Source: Kitagawia praeruptora (Eukaryota > Streptophyta > Magnoliopsida > Apiales > Apiaceae). From it: a stretch of DNA of 64,000 nucleotides. This document shows positions 44,597-57,711 of this stretch, piece after piece. The notes under the pieces are model-generated. The model did not search any database. It worked only from the letters and a program-made list of their open reading frames with translations, and was not told the origin of the DNA. The position numbers and the translations under genes are program-made. Every line of letters starts with the position of its first letter. Within the stretch, counting starts at the first letter, position 1. The stretch lies in NCBI GenBank assembly GCA_037693485.1, contig CM075346.1, positions 93,726,501 through 93,790,500 on the forward strand, read 5' to 3'.

Positions 44597-46840
44597 CAGG
44601 CCCGGCCCAAGGTAGGGGGCTACAAGGTCTTTTGCCCTAGGCCCATATTTTATGGGGGCCCAAAAATTAATAAATCCAGGTAGTAGTAGTAGTAGAGATC
44701 ATACAGTACCGAGTTAAAAAAAAAAAATATACATAACATATCACTACATCAGCCTTTAGCCCCTTTCCCAATTTCATCTTCTGGCGGACCTGCTCTTCTC
44801 ACAATCAGGTAACTCACTAACTCTAAATCTCTAATAAACTCTTTTCACTTTTGCAAGTATATTATAAATTATAATCATAATTCATTAATTCGTATATATA
44901 TGTGTGTGTGTGTTTGTATATGTATCAATTGTTGGATATTTAGGTTTTGTAATCTTATTCAATTTCAGAGTTTTTTTTTGTCTTAGTTTGATTTCTCTAA
45001 TCTTTATAATTTTATTTTTCATTTAACAGAGATAATTATCAAGGCTTGAGCAATCATACTTGGGAATTTCAGAATTTTGAAAGCTTTAGAGTTTGGATTT
45101 TGTCATTTTGAGCAATATTATATAAGGTGTTATTCTTCCTTTGCATCATATAGTTGTTTTGTATTATTGTGGAGTACAATGCTACCTAAAAAACATTTAT
45201 CCGGAAATGATAAGAGGAAAAAAAAAAGACGAGCAGATGAGTTATTAGAGTCACAAAGAGGAGCTATTGAGAACTTTGTTATAAAAAAAGTAGACACTTC
45301 GAAACAAGAACCGAATGAAAATTTGGAGAGTTCAAAAGTAGGTAATGAAAATTTGGAGGATTTAAATGTAGAAAATGTGGTTTTGAATGAGGATGAGAAT
45401 GTACCCAATTTATCTAATATTGAAGATGAGCCAAGTCATCCTTTTAAGGATATTTATGATCCTAGAAATTGGGATAATTTAAACAACAATGAAAGGGACA
45501 TTTTAGTTGAAAAGGGGCATATAAGGGAAATGAATCTTACATTTCCATTGGATGATACTTCAAGACATTTTTCATATGCTTTTTATTCTAGAAGATTGAG
45601 TAATGGGGAGGTTGTTGATAGAAAATGGTTAATTTATTGTAGACCCGTGGATAAGGTCTATTGTTTTTGTTGTAAGTTATTCAAATCTCGTCACATGAAA
45701 AGTTCATTAGCCAATGAGGGATTGAGAGATTGGAAACATCTTGGTGAAAGACTCAAACAACATGAAAATAGTGTGGATCATATCACTAACATGAATAATT
45801 GGAATGAGCTAAAAATGAGAATGAATAAAAATCAAACTATTGATAAAGATCTCCAACAAGAGATATCCAAGGAGAAAGAGCGTTGGAAACAAGTGTTGAT
45901 AAGAATAGTTTCGGTTGTGAAATGTCTTGCTAAAAATAATTTGGCTTTTAGAGGTTCCAATGAGAAACTTTACCAAGAAAGTAATGGTAATTTTTTGGGA
46001 TTAATTGAGATGATTGCGGAATTTGATTTGGTAATGCAAGACCATGTTAGAAGAATCCATAATCGTGATATACATCATCATTATCTTGGTCACAAAATTC
46101 AAAATGAGTTGATATCTCTCTTGGGTCATAATGTTAGGAATTCTATCTTAAGTGTTATTAAAGAGGCTAAATATTATTCGGTTATACTTGATTGCACCCC
46201 GGATATAAGCCATCAAGAACAAATGACTCTAATTGTGCGATGTGTGAACATGTCAAGTAACAAAATAAAAATAGAAGAGTTCTTTCTTGAATTCTTAAAG
46301 GTAGACGACACATCCGGATTAGGGCTATTTGATGAGTTGATAAGTGCTCTAAAGTCTTTTGATCTTAATGTTGATGATATTAGAGGTCAAGGTTATGACA
46401 ATGGTTCTAATATGAAAGGAAAGTACCAAGGGGTTCAAAAACGGTTACTTGATGTAAACCCAAGAGCTTTATATATGCCATGTGCTTGTCATAGTCTTAA
46501 TCTTACTCTTTGTGATGCGGCTAATTCTTGTGTTAAAGCTATTTCATTTTTTGGAGGTGTGCAAAGGATATATACATTATTTTCAAGTTCTCCTAAAAGA
46601 TGGAAGGTTTTGCTTGACAATGTTTCGGGTTTAACTTTGAAATCTTTGTGTAATACTCGTTGGGAAAGCCGTATAAAAAGTGTAAAGGCAATTAGATTTC
46701 AAGCTCCACAAATTAGGTTGGCTTTATTGGAATTAAAAGAATCTTCTAATGATCCAAAGTCGGTTAGTGAAGCCGAGAGTTCGGTTATTTGGTCCAAAGT
46801 CACTTTTATGAATAACCAATTGAAATTGATTGAAGAGGAT
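44597..46840 (+). mobile_element. Truncated hAT element in VPE intron 1
   Basis: It starts with a hAT-like end CAGGCCCGGCCCAAGG and includes a leader with a CT/AT-rich intron-like part and the transposase ORF below. The matching right end (CCTTGGGCCGGGCCTG) is not present. Sequence similarity to the transposase stops near 46838, where unrelated sequence begins, so the 3' part was deleted. Confidence 0.7.
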
Positions 46841-46876
46841 TTACCATGCACATGGTACTTTTGGTTAAGACGATGA
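45180..46876 (+). pseudogene. hAT transposase, TTF-type zinc finger (ZMYM1-like), C-terminally truncated
   Basis: The frame is open from upstream; the ATG at 45180 (MLPKKHLSGNDKRKKKRR) fits the family start. A Lys-rich N-terminus leads to the TTF-type zinc-finger region (DPRNWDNLNNNERDILVEKG, RKWLIYCRPVDKVYCFCCKL), then the DUF4371/RNase-H-like transposase part (YSVILDCTPDISHQEQMTLI, GQGYDNGSNMKGKYQGVQ, CACHSLNLTLCDAA, TRWESRIKSVKAI). It ends about 150-200 residues early, lacking the C-terminal hAT dimerisation block. The last ~13 residues are not family sequence. No internal stops, so decay is recent apart from the truncation. Confidence 0.85.
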
Positions 46877-47481
46877 TACCATGCTTAGTCAAGCAAACAT
46901 ATAAGACATGTATATGATTTGCAAAGGATTAACTTGCATGCTTGTAATTGTATTGACTTAGCAATCTTGTTTTTTTTCAGTTATGGGCTTACATGCCTAT
47001 GTTAAAGGACTAGAGACTTATCCTTTAGTGGTAGTTTCTTATGGCTACTTTCTAACGGCCTAATGAAAATATACAGGCTGATATATGCCATGCCTATCAA
47101 CTCTTGAGGAGAGGAGGTGTCAAAGAAGAGAATATTGTTGTCTTCATGTATGATGACATTGCATATGATGAAGAGAACCCAAGGCCCGGAGTAATCATAA
47201 ACAGCCCTCATGGTTCCGATGTATATAATGGTGTTCCAAAGGTATGACTTTCTGTTAGGCATCAGATCGTTGAGGTGTGTGATGTGTATTTGTTCCGTTT
47301 CTCTTATTGTTTGCTTTGCAACAGGATTACACTGGAGAAGATGTTACTGTCAACAATTTTTTTGCTGCTATTCTTGGCAACAAATCTGCCACTACTGGAG
47401 GGAGTGGGAAGGTTGTGGAAAGTGGTCCAAATGATCACATTTTCATATACTACTCTGACCATGGCGGCCCTGGTGTACTTG

Positions 47482-48193
47482 GTATGTTCTCTTTTCGATG
47501 TCTATATATTTCGTGTTGTTTTCCGAAATATTTCAATACATGTTTGTATTAAATAATGGTTCGCTGTAGCTTTGTGTTACATGGGGTGCTATAAAGGTGT
47601 CTCTTGCTTCAGGTCAAATTTGTGATGCAAGATAATTACCCATAATTATACCTGGCTATAATGAAGATATCCATCCTATATATGTTTGAGATTTATTTTG
47701 ATGTATACCTGTACTACATACATGTGTTTTCATATTTAAATTAAACTGCTCAAGTCTTTGTGAATCTAAGTTTAAGGTGATTTCTTAGTTAACCAGTCTA
47801 GTATTATTTTTTGTATTATTTCAGCAAGGTGACTAACCAGTAATAAACTATTCTTGCCTTTCTTTTTTCCTTTCTTGATGTCTTTGTTGAAGATTATATA
47901 ATCCAAATCAAGTTTTCTCATTACAGCTTGAGTTGTTTTGGAGTTACATTAGTAGATAAATATTCGCTCTATTATTACTGGATTTTTCTTTTCTTCTCGA
48001 GTTCGAACCCTGTCACTCTCAGTAGTCAGCATTCTCAAAAAACTTATTAGGGACGCCAAGGCTTAATTTGCCCCCCCCCCTACTGATCTACACTTCAATC
48101 CCAAAAATGATTTTTTGAGTGTAGGAGAGTGTTAAAGATATATCATGTAGGTAAACTCTTCCCTTGACAGATTAATATTTTGGGAGAGTTGGC
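47482..48193. other. VPE intron 3 start and spacer
   Basis: Intron-like T-rich sequence following exon 3. I searched for the next VPE exon (the EACESGS block) and did not find it before the copia element begins. Confidence 0.5.
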
Positions 48194-49804
48194 TGTTGGA
48201 ATTCGGGCATGAAAACGCAGCGGATAATACGTAAATAACAATTAAAAACGAATTACAAAGCCCGGATCCATGTATAAAATGATGATCATGGTATAAAAAT
48301 TCTCAAGAACAAGATTGTACCTTGTTAAAGCTTTCCAATGAATGACAAATGGAGATCCTAGCTTGTTGATCTTGAGAGCAAAAACTTGTTGATCTTGAGA
48401 GCTAGAAGTGTAACTCCTCCACCGATATCCACACTTGAATGCTTGCTTGAATCGTCGAACGATTACGCCACGGAACTTGGTACTAGCCAAAATAAATAAA
48501 CCGGATGTGTTCTTGACTTGAATTGATTTCTCTCCCTTGTGTATGAACTGAATATTTCAGTTTGGTGTGTCCCAAATGACTTGCCAACTCTTGGCTTATA
48601 AAGAGAGATAAAGTAAAATGAAGCCTTAAACAATTAGGCCATTTATTTAAACAAATCTTATTTATTTAAATAAATTAATTAAGTCATACTTAATTAATCA
48701 AATAAGTCAAGAAAATACATCTTCAAATTTTATCTTTAACTAATCAAGTCTCACTTAATTAATTTTATAAAATTCGAATTATTATTTATTATTAATTTAG
48801 AATCATAATTTAAATTATTATTAATTTAAATTCATGAAATAAATTAATTTCCCTTTTAAACATTCTTTGTGTGTGACCCTGTAGGTTATTATTTCATTGG
48901 CAATAATTTTATTCTCTAATAAAATTATAAACAATAAGCGGCGTCTAGTAACACATTATTGCTACCCAATAAAACAATAATTAAATCAACGATTCAATTA
49001 ACCTTTTATGACTAATGTTCCATGTAATATAATCCCTTTAAATCATGATATTATAGATTAAACTCGAGGCATGTAATGTGTCATCCTCTTCATAATTTAA
49101 TCTTCATTTTCTTGATCGATGAGTAGACTATTTAATCAAATCAACATTTGAGCATGACCATGCATTTCATAGTCTCACTCAAACAAGAGGCCGATAATAT
49201 CACTCCTTTATCAGGAGATTTAAATCCCATCTAGATCGTTCATATTTCTCACATGATTCATAATATATCCGATATTCACCTTTATCATTATCCGGCTAAA
49301 GATAACTTTTGACGAATTCAAAATATATTAATTCTCATGTAGAATTATAACGACTTCAGGTCTAAGGATCATTACACCATTATCACTGTGAGATTACATA
49401 TGACACATTTATTATTTACCATGATGTATCTCACTGTGGGTCTGTCCAGTACCCTGTACTCGTACAGTTACCTATGCATTGCTTTTAGTATCTTCATACT
49501 TATGACCAATGAGATGTGGTCATCAGTCAATTATCATACTAGCCTCAGTGTATTACTATTGTCCTAATTAATAATAATACTCGGCTAGGGACATTTAAGA
49601 ATATGATACAATCATTATATAATCTCATGTTCAAGTCACATACTTGCAACTATACAATTTGTATCAAGATTCTAAGGACATTTATTATACTTTATTTATT
49701 TCGCAGTAAATAAAGCCAATAATAAACATATATATATCAAATATATAAAATCACTCAAACATAAATATTATGTATACATTGCCTCTATGGTACCAATACT
49801 AACA
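48194..49804 (-). mobile_element. Copia 3' LTR (full, 1.6 kb)
   Basis: The + strand ends are TGTTGGAATT and ACTAACA, followed by ATCTCCCACTTGCAC, which is the polypurine tract on the minus strand. The left flank is TTGGC. Confidence 0.85.
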
Positions 49805-49818
49805 ATCTCCCACTTGCA

Positions 49819-52800
49819 CTAGAGCCAATCACCCATGTATCGAATACCCATGCTACTAGTGTGACATTCATGCTTCTGCTGCGACAGAGCCTTAGTCAGC
49901 GGGTCTGCAATATTATCATCAGTATGCACTTTACATATGTGAATATCCCCTCTATCATTTATCTCTTGAATAAGGTGATATCTCCGAAGTATATGCTTTG
50001 TTCTGCTATGAGCTCTCGGCTCCTTGGCTTGAGCTATAGCTCCATTATTATCGCAGTAAAGATCTATGGGATCTGCGATCGATGGAACGACACCAAGCTC
50101 TGTAATGAACTTCCGTAACCATACAGCTTCCTTGGCTGCCTCACATGCAGCAATATACTCGGATTCCATTGTAGAATCAGCTACTGTCTCTTGCTTCGAA
50201 CTTTTCCAGCTTACAGCACCTCCATTTAGGCAAAACACAAATCCAGACTGAGAAACAGAGTCATCTCTGTCAGTCTGAAAACTAGCATCCGTGTAACCCT
50301 TTACCGTTAGCTTTTCTTCACCTCCATACACCAAGAATGAATCTTTAGTCCTTTTCAAGTACTTAAGAATATTCTTGACTGCCGTCCAGTGACCTTCACC
50401 TGGATTAGACTGGTATCTGCTCGTCATGCTCAAAGCATACGAGACATCCGGACGAGTACATATCATTGCATACATGATAGATCCAATTGCTGAAGCATAT
50501 GGTATCTTACTCATGCGGTCTTTATCATCCAATGATTTAGGACCATTCTCTTTTGAGATCGTTATCCCATGAGATACAGGGACATATCCCCTTTTTGCAT
50601 CTTGCATTCCAAAACGATGCAAAATTTTGTCAATATATGTACTTTGGCTTAAGCCAATTAATCTTCTTGATCTATCTCTATAGATCCTGATCCCTAATAT
50701 ATAGGTAGCCTCGCCCAAGTCTTTCAAAGAAAAACTTTGTCCTAACCAAGTCTTTACAGCCTGTAGAAAAGGAATGTCATTCCCTATTATTAATATATCA
50801 TCGACATATAATACTAGGAATGCCACATGGCTTCCACTAAACTTTTTGTAAACACATGGTTCATCCATGTTCTGAATAAAGCCAAAACCTTTGACTATTT
50901 CATCAAACCGAATGTTCCATCTCCGAGAGGACTGCTTCAATCCATAAATGGATCTACGCAGCTTACATACTTTTCCAGCATCCTTTGGATTTCTAAAACC
51001 TTCAGGTTGTGTCATGTACACATCCTCTTCAAGGCTTCCATTAAGGAAAGCTGTTTTGACATCCATCTGCCATATCTCGTAATCATAGTAAGCCGCTATT
51101 GCAAGCATAATTCTGATGGATTTTATCATTGCTACTGGTGAGAAGGTTTCATCATAGTCAATACCATGAATTTGTTTGAAACCTTTTGCAACCAGTCGAG
51201 CTTTATAGGTCTGTATATTACCTTCCATGTCGATTTTCTTCTTGAAAATCCATTTGCACTCGATAGGTTTACCCCTTCAGGTGGATCAACCAAAGTCCAT
51301 ACTTGGTTTTCATACATGGAATCCATTTCAGAATTCATGGCTTCTTGCCATCTCTTAGAGTGTGGTGAGTTCATAGCATCTTGATAGGTGAGAGGCTCAT
51401 CTTGATCTATGAGCATCACATCGCCATTTTCAATTAGGAGAAATCCATAATTTCTTCTTGAATCATAGCGAGTCCTACTAGATCTACGAACAACCTGTGT
51501 TTCTTGAGCAGTGTTATCTTGTATATCTTGCTCATGCTCCATCTCAGGTTCAATGTTATCAAGTGGTTCTCGATCTTCATCGAGATCTATTTTCCTCCCA
51601 CTGTCTTTTCTAGAGACTAGATCTCTTTCAAAAAATACAGCAGTTCGAGCAACAATTACTTTGTTCTCTGAAGGATTATAGAAAGAATAACCCTTTGTTT
51701 CATTTGGGTATCCCACAAAAATACATTTTTCAGATTTTGGTCCAAGCTTGTCTGACATTAGGCGTTTCACAAACGCTTCACATCCCCATACTTTCATAAA
51801 GGACATGCTTTGACGTTTTTTTGTCCATATCTCATATGGAGTTTGTTGAACCGTTTTAGTAGGAACACGGTTTAGTGTATATGCAGCCGTTTCCAAGGCA
51901 TAACCCCAGAAACTAATTGGAAGATCTGCTTGACTCATCATTGATCGCACCATGTCCAACAAGGTACGATTCCTCCTTTCAGAAACCCCATTCCATTGTG
52001 GTGTTCCAGGAGGAGTGAGTTGTGATACAATACCACACTCCCTCAAATAGTTCTTAAACTCATGGCTTAAGTATTCACCTCCTCGATCAGATCTTAGAGT
52101 TTTTATGCTTTCGCCAGTTTGCTTTTCTACTTCTGCCTTATACTCTTTGAACTTTTCAAATGCTTCGGATTTGTTCTTCAAAAGATACACATATCCGTAT
52201 CTATTGAAATCATCAGTAAACGTAATGAAGTAGAAATAGCCACCCCTTGCCATCGATCTCATAGGACCACATACATCGCTATGTATTAGTTCTAGTCGTA
52301 CGGTGGCCCTCTTACCCTGTCCGGTAAAAGGAGCTTTAGTCATCTTGCCTAGTAAACAAGCCTCACATTTATCATATGATTCAAAATCAAACTGATCCAA
52401 GAAACCATCTTGATGTAACTTGGAAATGCGTTTCTCGTTTATATGGCCTAGACGACAGTGCCAAAGGTATGTTTGATTTGAGTCATTTGTTTTAAGTCGT
52501 TTGTTATTTACGTTCAAGATAGGAGTATCTAAATTAAGAACATACAAATCGTTAAATAACTGTGCAACACCATAGGTAATGTCATTCAACCCAAAAGAGC
52601 AACCATTGTCCTTAAAAGTAAATGCAAAACCTTTCTTGTCCAAACAAGAAACAGAAATAATGTTTCTACAAATAGAAGGCACATACAAACAGTTTTCAAG
52701 TTTTAATATAAGCCCAGTGGGCAATGATAAATGGTAAGTCCCTACAGCCAAAGCAGCAACCTTTGCTCCGTTGCCAACTCGTAGGTCTACCTCTCCCTTA

Positions 52801-53780
52801 GCCAGTGTCCTACTCCTTTGCAGTTCCTGCACATTTATATAAATGTGAGAACTACATCCAGTATCCAATACCCAAGATGTAGAAGTAGACAAATTGACTT
52901 CTATAACATAAATACCTGAAGTAGAAGTCTGGCCAGCAGCCTTCTTCTTCTTCAGCTCTTCCAAATAAGCATGACAGTTTCTCCTCCAGTGTCCCGGTTT
53001 ACCACAGTGGTGACAATCACCCTTTTCGACACCTCCTTTGGGCTTGGTAGCCTTCTTGGGAGTAGAATTAGGATTGGCAGCAGATTTGGATGCAATCCTC
53101 TTCTTATTGCCTTTCCACTTTCTTTTCCCTTTGGCACCCCCTTTGTTCACCATCAGCATGGGAGCAGGGGATTCCTTCTGAATGTTGGTTTCAGCAGTTC
53201 TTAACATGCCCAACAATTCAGTGGGTGTCTTATCTATCTCATTCATGTTGTAGTTCATAACGAATTGAGAAAAGTTCTTGTTAAGTGATTGTAAGATCAA
53301 ATCTATTTGAGCCTCCGGACCAATCGGGAAGCCCAAGGTACTTAGTTGTTCAATGTACCCAATCATCTTAAGAACGTGTGGTCCAACCGGGTCTCGCTCT
53401 CCCTGTTTGCAAGCATACAAAGCCTTGCTCGTATCATATCTTTCCTGTCGAGCTTGTCCCTCAAACATACTTTTGAGGTGCTCAATTATTTCATAAGCAT
53501 TCATCAACTCATGTTGCTTTTGAATCTCAGGAGCCATGCATGCAAGCATAAGGCATGACACATCAGTTGAGTCATCCAAATGCTTTTGATAAGCATTATG
53601 CTCGGCACGTGTGGCTCCAGCAGGAAGAGGATTTGGGTGAGGAACTTCAATGGCATACAGCTTTCGCTCCTGCCTGAGAACAATTCTCAAGTTCCTAAAC
53701 CAATCTAGGAAGTTAGTCCCTGTCAGCTTTTCCTTTTCTAGGACTGTTCGTATCGAAAAGTGATTTGTGTTGTTTGCCAT
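49819..53780 (-). pseudogene. Copia gag-pol polyprotein, one frameshift
   Basis: The first frame (53780-51132, 882 codons) carries gag, a zinc knuckle (CHHCGKPGHWRRNC), protease (WVLDTGCSSH), the GAG-pre-integrase block (LWHCRLGHI...CEACLLGK) and integrase with D, D and E (HSDVCGP, FITFTDDFNRYGYVY, NGVSERRNRTLLDMV). The second frame (to 49819) carries reverse transcriptase (TAFLNGSLEEDVYMTQPEGF, YVDDILIIGND) and RNase H (YTDASFQTDRDDSVSQSG, DSTMESEYIAACEAAKEAVW). Family similarity switches frame near 51266-51275, consistent with a single-base loss in an A/C run. Otherwise all domains look intact and in family order (integrase before RT, as in copia). The element is probably immobile because of the frameshift and the truncated LTR. 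Confidence 0.92.
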
Positions 53781-55081
53781 TTATTATCTACAATTTTGTA
53801 AAAGCGCATAAAATGAGTTAGTTTGCATGTTTCGTAAAACCAATTATGTTCAAGTTGATTTATAGCATATTCGTAATATACCTCCCACTATTTTAATCAA
53901 ATTAATAGCCCTTACTATCAATTTGGAAAATGGTTCCCATAAAACCTTTCTTAGTGAGCCAAGATCCATATTTCGTCATATTTTAAGTCAGCTTTGGCTT
54001 TCCTCTTAAATATGATTATTTAGGTAGACCGTTATGTCAATTATATCGTATATAACTCTTGGATAGCTTAGTGAACAACACATTGCTCCGATCTATCTAA
54101 TAGATTTCACTAAACTTTATGCTTCTAAGTTCATAATCCTATTATGACGACTTATTTAAGTTGGACCCAATAATAACAATTCAAGTAAGCTTGTTTACTT
54201 AATCACATCTCACCACGATAAAAGAGAAGCCCTTGCTTTGGCAAATCCACTCCTCAATGATCTAGGATTTAATGATTGTTATTTATTGGAAAGCATCTGT
54301 TTAACTTAATATTTCTTAAGGGATTTTTAGAAAAATTTAACGATCTTGATCGTTTGTTTAAATCTTAAATCGTTACAGATTTTATCTTGTTTAAACATGG
54401 CATATGTGTCGTATCTAATACATACATTCTAAATTATCCATACATCCATGCATCCATACATATATCTAATATATCCATGCATCATATGTAAAGTGCAGTT
54501 ACGCAAAATTAAACGTGCGATGGTTATGGCCCGATCCTATGCGATCTTTTCGAGCTAATGAAAAGATCAAGGTCAATCTATGGTTGTAATAACTAATTAT
54601 TACATAATTCTTCATTGCTTCCTAAGCCTCCATTGATTGCCTCCAAGCTCGTTTTGAAATACATTACAAAAGAACTCGAGTTGCATTCGAGATATAATAA
54701 TTACAAGAATAACGACATGCAAGTCGTATTTAATTATTACAGACCATAAATAAAATTACAACATTTATTCTACGGGTCTTTAGGCCATAACCAATGCACC
54801 ATGCTCATATAACAATTATAGACATCACATTAATCATGATCACATCGATTAATATTTAACTCCTTAATTTAAATACCTAATTATTTAAAAGGAATTAAAA
54901 AAAAATCAATTTTAATTATTAAAATCGAATTTAAAAATTAAAATTAATCAAAATCGCATTTAATAATAATATTAAATTTAATATTTAAATATTCAATTAT
55001 TAAAAGCATTAATTAAAATAAAATTCGAATTAATAATAATATTCAAATTCATAATTTAAATATATATTACAAAATTCGAAA
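53781..55081 (-). mobile_element. Copia leader, part 1
   Basis: Non-coding leader between gag and the Helitron insertion, A/T-rich with no ORFs of note. About 54840-55080 has AATTAATAATAATATT-type runs. Confidence 0.6.
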
Positions 55082-56863
55082 TCTATACTATTATATAAAA
55101 ACCGAAACATTAAAAGTTTGGTCGGTCGGTCGGTTGGTACGGTACCTGTTGATTTTACTTATTTACCCTTACTAAATTACAAATAAAATTCATCCTTCTT
55201 CTAACTAATCAATTTCCTTTTCAAGTTAAATATATTATTTTTTCTATTTTTCAATCACTAAATAATTTCCTTTTTCAGGTAAAATACAATATCTTTTATT
55301 TTATCTAACTAAAATTTCTCCTTTATTAATCAATTTCCCTTTTCAGGTTAAACAACCTTTTTTATTTTTCAATAACTAAATAATTTCCTTTTTCAGATAA
55401 AATAAAATATCTTTTACATTTTATCTAAATAAAACTTCTCCTTTTTTAAAAACATTACAAGCAATTTTATTTAATAAAATAACATAATGATATTATAATT
55501 ACTATTAACCAATCAATTACCTTTTTTAGTCAAAATACATTACCTTTTTCCTTTTCTCTAACTAAAATCTCTCTTTTCCAATTATATCATGGATGGTTAC
55601 TTTTTCAGCCAAAACAAGTTACCTTTTTTCTTTTCTCTTACTAAAACCTCTCTTTTTCCAATTATATAACGGGAGTTTATATTTATTAAAAATAAAATAA
55701 TAATATTATAATACTAATAATGAACTTATTACCTTTTTAGCTAAAACGTATCATCTTTTCTATTTTTTCTAATTAAATTCTCTTTTTTCTTCTAGAAATA
55801 TCACGGGCAACATTCATTTCTCATTTTCTAAAAATTATGAGCAAGTTTACTTGGTAAAATAACATAATTAAATTATAGTTACTATAAACTCATCAATTAC
55901 CTTTTTCACATAAATCAATTTCTCCTTTTTTTTAAAAGACTACGAGCAATTTTGTTTAATAAAAGAACATAGTTATATTATAATTACTATTAACTAATCA
56001 ATTACCTTTTTCAGTCAAAACATATTACCTTTTTTTTTTCAAACTAAAATATCTCTTTTTCACGGGCTATTCTATTTAATAAAAATAAGATAATAAAATA
56101 TTTATACTAATAATTAATCGATTACTTTTCAGCTAAAACGTATCATCTTTTTATTTTTTTCTAATTAAATTCCCTTTTTTCTAGAAATATCACGGGCAAC
56201 ATTAATTTCTCATTTTCTAAAAATCATGGACAATATTTTATTTAGTAAAATTACATAATTAAATTAAAATTACTATAAACTAATCAATTACCTTTTTCAC
56301 ATAAATCATGTCATCTTTTTAATTTTTCACGTTGCCTTTTTATTTTCTTTAACTAAAATCTCTCTTTTTCCAATTATATCACGGATGGATATATTTAATA
56401 CAATATACTAATAATATTATAATATTAATAATTAACCGATTACCTTTTTCAGCTAAAACGTATCATCTTTTCTATATTTTCTAACTAAAATCTCTCTTTT
56501 AATAGAAATATCACGGACAATATTAATTTCTCCTTTTCTAAAAACATTACGAGCAATTGTATTTAGTAAGATAACGTAATTAAATTATAATTACAATAAA
56601 CTAATCAATTACCTTTTTGACCTAGAACATGTTACATTTTTAATTTTTTCTAACTAAATCCTCTTTTTTTGAAATCATATCACGAGCATTCTATTTAATA
56701 AAATAAAATAATAATTTTATAAATACTAATAATTAACCGATTACATTTTTTTATATCTAAAATCTATCATTTTTAGCCTAAAAAATTCATGTTTTAAAAA
56801 ATTAATGAAAAAAATTCATATCATATTAAAAAAAATCCGTGCATCGCACGGGGTTTAAGCTAG
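55082..56863 (+). mobile_element. Non-autonomous Helitron, 1.78 kb
   Basis: The 5' end is TCTATACTATTATATAAAAA and the 3' end is a CCGTGC-ATC-GCACGG hairpin (56837-56851) followed within 12 bases by CTAG (56860-56863). The insertion lies between A and T, as for plant Helitrons. No Rep/helicase is encoded. The interior is made of some eight diverged modules sharing CAATTACCTTTTT, TATCACGGGCAA and ATAACATAATTAAATTATA strings. Confidence 0.85.
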
Positions 56864-57494
56864 TTAAATTAATTAATAAAATTTTGAATTAATAATAATA
56901 TATATAAATTCATAATTTAAATATTCAATTATTAAAACTTTAATCATTATAAACTTTAGGAATCTAATGATTAAAACCAATAACTATTTCTTTTTAAAGT
57001 GAAAGCAAAAGTTAAAAAAAATAGTTATTATTTAAAACACAACCATCTGTTGCGTCCACTGAGATCTGCCTTTAACATACGCTGATGCGCATTTTAAACC
57101 TCCGCAACACCTGTTACAAACTTTTGATACGCATTATCATAATGCGCAACACGCTAATAATTCTGACAACACGCATTTACAGAATGCGCAACACCTGTAC
57201 TACCAGTTTTTCCCAAAAATTGCAGAAATTCCCAGAAACTTATGCAGACTGTTTTAAGCTGTTCTGATCAGTTCTAAATGTATCCTAATGATGTGTTTAA
57301 CATATCTAGCATATAGTACATCATCAAAAACATGTTATAACAATTTATAACAACATACAAACAATTATAACAATTTATAGATCACCTTTTGTATGTTAAA
57401 ATGAAGCATGACAAAATTTCATAAATTCATGTATGATTCATTTTCAAGAACACAACACCAAATCATCCTTTTATACATGTATCTCTGTTACCAT
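56864..57494 (-). mobile_element. Copia leader, part 2, and primer site
   Basis: Leader sequence with several GCGCAACAC and TAACAATTTATAACA repeats. It ends at the primer-binding site next to LTR B. Confidence 0.6.
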
Positions 57495-57711
57495 TGTTGG
57501 AATTCGGGCATGAAAACGCAGCGGATAATACGTAAATAACAATTAAAAACGAATTCCAAAGCCCGGATCCATGTATAAAATGATGATCATGGTATAAAAA
57601 ATTCTCAAGAACAAGATTGTACCTTGTTAAAGCTTTCCAATGGATGACAAATGGAGATCCTAGCTTGTTGATCTTGAGAGCAAAAACTTGTTGATCTTGA
57701 GAGCTAGAAGT
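57495..57711 (-). mobile_element. Copia 5' LTR, truncated to 217 bp
   Basis: It matches 48194-48411 and breaks off after AGCTAGAAGTG. The rest of the expected 1.6 kb is missing and PMD-like exon sequence follows. Confidence 0.88.

Larger units (their letters stand above)
42950..47481 (+). pseudogene. Vacuolar processing enzyme (legumain, C13) gene, 5' portion, frameshifted
   Basis: Exons 42950-43161, 47077-47241 and 47325-47481 encode the start of a legumain, the vacuolar Asn-specific cysteine protease that matures seed and vacuolar proteins and acts in cell death. Exon 1 has a hydrophobic signal peptide (VVLLVLISISAVV), DVLKLPSE, then out of frame VGTRWAVLIAGSNGYWNYRH. Exon 2 gives ADICHAYQLL and VFMYDDIAYDEENPRPGVII. 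Exon 3 gives DYTGEDVTVNNFFAAILGN and IFIYYSDHGGPGVL, with the catalytic His. One base is missing in exon 1 near 43085-43090, which creates a stop at 43121-43123; restoring it would make exon 1 213 nt, in phase with exon 2. The catalytic-Cys exon and everything beyond are absent. Intron 1 (3.9 kb) carries a truncated hAT transposase gene. Confidence 0.9.
48194..57711 (-). mobile_element. Ty1/copia retrotransposon, reverse orientation, right LTR truncated
   Basis: LTR A (48194-49804) and the truncated LTR B (57495-57711) share TGTTGGAATTCGGGCATGAA and the next ~215 bp with three differences by eye. On the minus strand the order is LTR B, primer site (TGGTAACAGAG, about 57484-57494), a long leader containing a Helitron, gag-pol (53780 to 49819), a polypurine tract (GTGCAAGTGGGAGAT) and LTR A. 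LTR B stops at 57711, where the PMD-like locus begins, so no target duplication can be compared. Confidence 0.92.
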
